From Brasenia schreberi (lineage: Eukaryota > Streptophyta > Magnoliopsida > Nymphaeales > Cabombaceae): a DNA stretch of 64,000 nt. Location: contig JAYKKT010000056.1 of assembly GCA_036023115.1 (NCBI GenBank), positions 2,188,001-2,252,000 on the forward strand. Reading direction: 5' to 3'. Positions 60,494 through 64,000 of this stretch are shown here, piece after piece. Made by a program: the position numbers and the translations under genes. The notes under the pieces are model-generated. The model was not told the origin of the DNA, made no database searches, and saw only the letters and a list, made by a program, of their open reading frames with translations. Position 1 is the first letter of the stretch. The number at the start of each line of letters is the position of its first letter.

Positions 60494-61619
60494 CTAGCAA
60501 TTGCATGTGACTAATTTTTCAATAATGGAAATAGTGAAACTAAACCAAAACAACGTTATAAAAATTGTATTGTACCATATGATACAATATGCATACCGTG
60601 CGATACGATTCAGGTATCAATATAGCAAAACACCATTTATCACACAGATCATACGATACACCCAGTATTGCATGGTACAGTGTAAGTTCAAAAAATTGCG
60701 TTTTTTCTAAATCAAAGCTTGGGCATGCTTAAGCCCCCAGTAGGCCACCTTCTTTAGCTCCTCTTGCATGTCTACCCTTTTCTCTCTTCATGACCAACCG
60801 TTTTCTCTCAAAAAAAACATGTGTTCTAGAGTCATTAATAGTCATCAATCCTAAGTTTCAAAATGAGGCCTGAGGGTAATGCATACATGTAATTTAGCTT
60901 GTTTTAGCGTTGAATCCATTGTCTCTTGGTGTGGTGCATATTGTAGAAAATTTTCATAATTTTTAAATCTTTTTTACGGTTCTTAAAAAATTAAACTTGA
61001 AACTCTGAAATATAGACAACCAATAATGATTACAATAGCAAGAGAAAGCAAACAAACAGCCATCATTAACCCTGAGGAAAAATTCAATTACTTGTACCAA
61101 ATCATAGCATTTCATTCTCTCAGAACTGTTAAAATAGCCTACACCAGAAAAACAATGCTCCAAAATTTGAAATGGATACAGGAAGCGCCTCTGCGGCACA
61201 AAATGAACCACTGGGTAACAACCTCACCAAATAAAAAACTCAAACTTCTATAGGAACTCTTCCTAAATCCCATAACTCGCAAAAGAATTTGCATGAACAT
61301 TTTGCAAGAACTTCTCTTCGAAACGGAAAGAAAAGGAAGAGAAAAGTTTCCCCCAAAATCCGAAGATACCCTCACGATCTGAATATAAAACCTAGCCATC
61401 GACGACAACAATCACCAACACGACAGGATCGATGTTTCTTTTACGCATCACGCAAGAGGATCCCCCTTAGTACAAGAAGAAATCTATTCGAAAACCATAT
61501 AAACAAAATCGGCGAACAGATACCGACACGAATTTGCTTCAAATGAATGAAATTATCAAAGTAAAGAAGCGAAGACAGGAAAGATTGGTGGCGACCAGGA
61601 TGATCCAAAACCATCTTAC
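60494..61619 (-). other. Probable leader intron of the kinase gene
   Basis: A strong donor GAGA|GTAAGA ends at 61619 and a candidate acceptor TTGCTAG lies at 60494. Splicing these would join a GC-richer 5' exon (about 61620-61750, CGTCGTTTCGTCATCC on the sense strand) to a short leader before the ATG. The interval holds a GATACGATT/ATCATACGATAC-rich patch near 60580-60680, perhaps a small inverted-repeat element. This model is inferred from splice signals only. Confidence 0.4.
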
Positions 61620-61759
61620 TCTCGATTCCAGGGTTTCGATGGATGACGAAACGACGATCAGTCTGAGACAGCCAGGTCCTTGGCTTAAAACGAGGGCAGG
61701 GTTAACCCGCTTTCCCCCTTTCTCTTACTCCCACTTTTCCTCATTTTCCACCTTTTCAT

Positions 61760-64000
61760 TTGTGTAATTATTTTACATTCTTTCTTGCCCCTCTCTCCTA
61801 TATTATAGAAAGAGAAAATATATAGAGAGAGAAGATACTGTCGACCAAGATACTGTCGACCACTAAGCTTTTGAATGATACTAGCATAATAAGATTGTCT
61901 TTTCTTATTTTTTAAATATCTTTATAACTTTTAAAATTATAATTGTATTGATCAAACATGAGTGGATAGGATTTGGTGGATATATATAACATAGTAAATA
62001 TGTACAACGAAGATCTCCGCGCTTGACCTTTAGTATTGGTGGTTGAGTTTTGAATTATGAAAAGATAAAAATATAATAATGCTTTTAGAGGATATATATG
62101 GTGCAGTACTTATTTTGTTTTGTGTCTAAAGATTTCAACCATAAAACCTTCCTAGATTCAACATAGTGTTCACTGGTATCTTTGAGCACATTTATAGGTT
62201 CTTTAGTGTTTTCTTTGTAGACATATAGACAATTGATGAGTTGATGTCTATATCCAAAAGAAATGTAATATCTGGTGGATTCACTGCATGGATTCTTCAA
62301 TATACTTTCTTTCGATGGGAGGATGACTAGCTGTTAAACGATGCTTGCCTTGTTGTCTTCTAAATATCTTATCAAGAATTTGAGATATCTCTTGTAATTG
62401 CTTTTGCATTATTCATGTTGGTTAATTCTATTTCAGATGGTGTCTTCAAAGGACAACCCTTCACCTTCAAATTGCTTAGGAGCAGGTAGAAGTCGATGAA
62501 AACCCAATGCTTTACAGGTAGAAATATTGTAGGACTAGAATTGGAATGGTACCACAGGTTTAAGCTGTGATGATGGAAAATAATAGTAAGGCAAGAGATT
62601 TGATTAGAGTGAAATGATAACAATGGATGAGAGAAGGAGTTGATGAAAGTAATGAAAAGAATAATTTGACTATTTGGGGAAGAAACTAGGTTTTAAGGGG
62701 ACAATGGGAATTACATGACAGAATGAAAAGTATCAAGCTAACCTTGTGAAGAAATCACTTTTGCAATATGCAGGATCTCAATGAAAGCACCAAATGATGC
62801 AAACCAAATGGTTATTGGGCGTTTTGGTTGCAACGGTTTCTAGCCTTTCATGAATTCTCTTCCACTGTTGGGACTGATAAAGAGAATGAACCTGATAAAT
62901 CGAGGAAGAATGAAACAGGAACTAACATGTGATTGAAAGGGTTCAGGTGATAGTAAACAACCAACAACCTTGCACTCCAATGCAACAACCTAGCTGATGA
63001 GTTTAGAGAGAAGGAAACAAACTACAAGCCTTACTGAAGGACTTTAAGCAAATAAAAACTCGTATTTCACTTGATAGAGCAACAAAAGGTGCCTTACAGA
63101 TTTGGTGATGGTGATTTTATAACTGAGAATAGGCCTCCTCAACTGACCAATGAAAGAGAAGAAAATAGTTAATGTTGTCAGACAATCAACCAGTAAACAA
63201 AACATTTAATTAATTAACCAAATTAATAGTTAAGTTATTTGTCTAGTTAGGCAATAGACAAAAACAAACTGTTAGGTAGTTGTTGGAGTGAGACACCACT
63301 TGTCCAGGATCTCCATCTAAGTGCTAGGTCGCATGAGTAATGGTTGGGATGTGTGCTTCCTCTTGGCATGGAAACCAAGAATGGGTAACATGCCGGCTGA
63401 TTCGGTGTAGCTGTTATTCATGGCTGGAGTTAGACTTGCTTATATTCAGTTCCAAGTTGTTGCCTTCTTTATCCTTATTGATACCCACATCAGGTTCAAA
63501 TCACTTCGTGAGTATTGTGGTAATTATCTAATATAAGTGGAGGTATTTTCAAAATCACAAAAAAATTGGGGTGTGTGTGTATCAATTTTTCTCATTAATT
63601 TGTCTTGCTTTTATGAACCGACCCAAACATACCAAGATGTTATATCCCTAAGAGGAACACATTTTTCATGTTGTTTTCATGTCATGCATTAATCAATCCA
63701 AGCTAGTGGTTTTCCCTTCTTTTATACTATTTGATTTGGTTTGGTTTGAAAAAATCATGTTCATTTCACCGTTAGATGGTTGAAACTAAAACACTAGAAC
63801 AAGCCAATGCATTATGTGTATCGATATTTATGTATACTTTATTAAAGTAACTTAGTATCAGAACATGTTATTTGTTTGGTGCCATTGTTGAGTGTGAACA
63901 TTATAATATTATGTGATCATCTCGAATATGGTGGTCAACATAGTTTATGTATACTAGTACTTTAAACAACATATCCTACGGTATAGTAAAAAATTGAGAA
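61760..64000. other. Intergenic, no gene seen
   Basis: Upstream flank of the kinase gene. A 16-bp phrase GATACTGTCGACCA is tandemly repeated near 61837-61862. A short stretch near 62772-62800 (ATCTCAATGAAAGCACCAAATGATG) matches the start of the R1 repeat. No other structure was recognised, and all frames are under 85 codons. Confidence 0.5.

Noticed and set aside
1..64000. CRISPR arrays, bacterial operons, tRNA or rRNA genes
   Set aside because: The window is plant nuclear DNA. I saw no regularly spaced short repeats with unique spacers, and no tRNA or rRNA signature was recognised by eye. A tRNA scan could still find a degenerate gene.

Overview
This is a piece of an angiosperm nuclear chromosome. 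It is AT-rich, has spliced GT-AG genes, and is filled with plant-type LTR retrotransposons (Ty1/copia and Ty3/gypsy), RTE- and L1-type LINEs and a hAT fragment. Nothing in it is bacterial or organellar. The species cannot be named from the sequence. The one intact spliced gene belongs to a family (MLK/PPK/EL1 kinases) found across flowering plants, so it does not settle monocot versus eudicot.

Layout. 1-2.27 kb: no recognisable gene. 2.27-7.67 kb: a degenerate copia element on the minus strand with LTR fragments and a polypurine tract. 8.53-9.5 kb: a ~225-bp tandem array. 9.8-10.45 kb: a plus-strand copia gag relic. 10.6-17.8 kb: a minus-strand Ty3/gypsy Tat-like element with a ~2.6-kb 3' LTR, gag, protease, RT and RNase H, but no room for an integrase. 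17.8-18.3 kb: a small secreted eight-cysteine (LTP-like) gene with a TATA box. 18.6-21.6 kb: a 668-bp direct repeat and a repeat family I call R1. 22-23 kb: gypsy-type debris. 24.9-32.4 kb: two more Tat-derived pieces, one with a chimeric LTR/internal junction. 32.5-33.9 kb: an L1-type RNase H relic and a hAT BED-finger relic cut by a gypsy LTR. 33.9-38.15 kb: gypsy LTR plus gag, interrupted by a small minus-strand R1 element. 38.15-42.4 kb: an old RTE LINE split by a younger RTE LINE with a clean 17-bp target-site duplication. 44.65-47.8 kb: another RTE copy. 48.6-50.95 kb: a GC-rich plant mobile domain (PMD) gene whose frame carries two internal TAA codons. 51.9-52.1 kb: a 195-bp internally deleted RTE derivative. 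52.86-60.43 kb: a complete 16-exon casein-kinase-I-like gene on the minus strand (726 residues), with a 44-bp RTE tail inserted in one intron. 60.5-61.7 kb: its likely leader intron and 5' exon. 61.8-64 kb: no gene seen.

How it fits together. Only three loci look like host genes: the LTP-like gene, the PMD gene and the kinase. The rest records successive transposon insertion. The RTE family is the clearest story, with one sequence present as near full-length, nested, 5'-truncated, internally deleted and 44-bp minimal copies within 16 kb. All calls come from reading the sequence and from family knowledge. No alignments or database searches were run.
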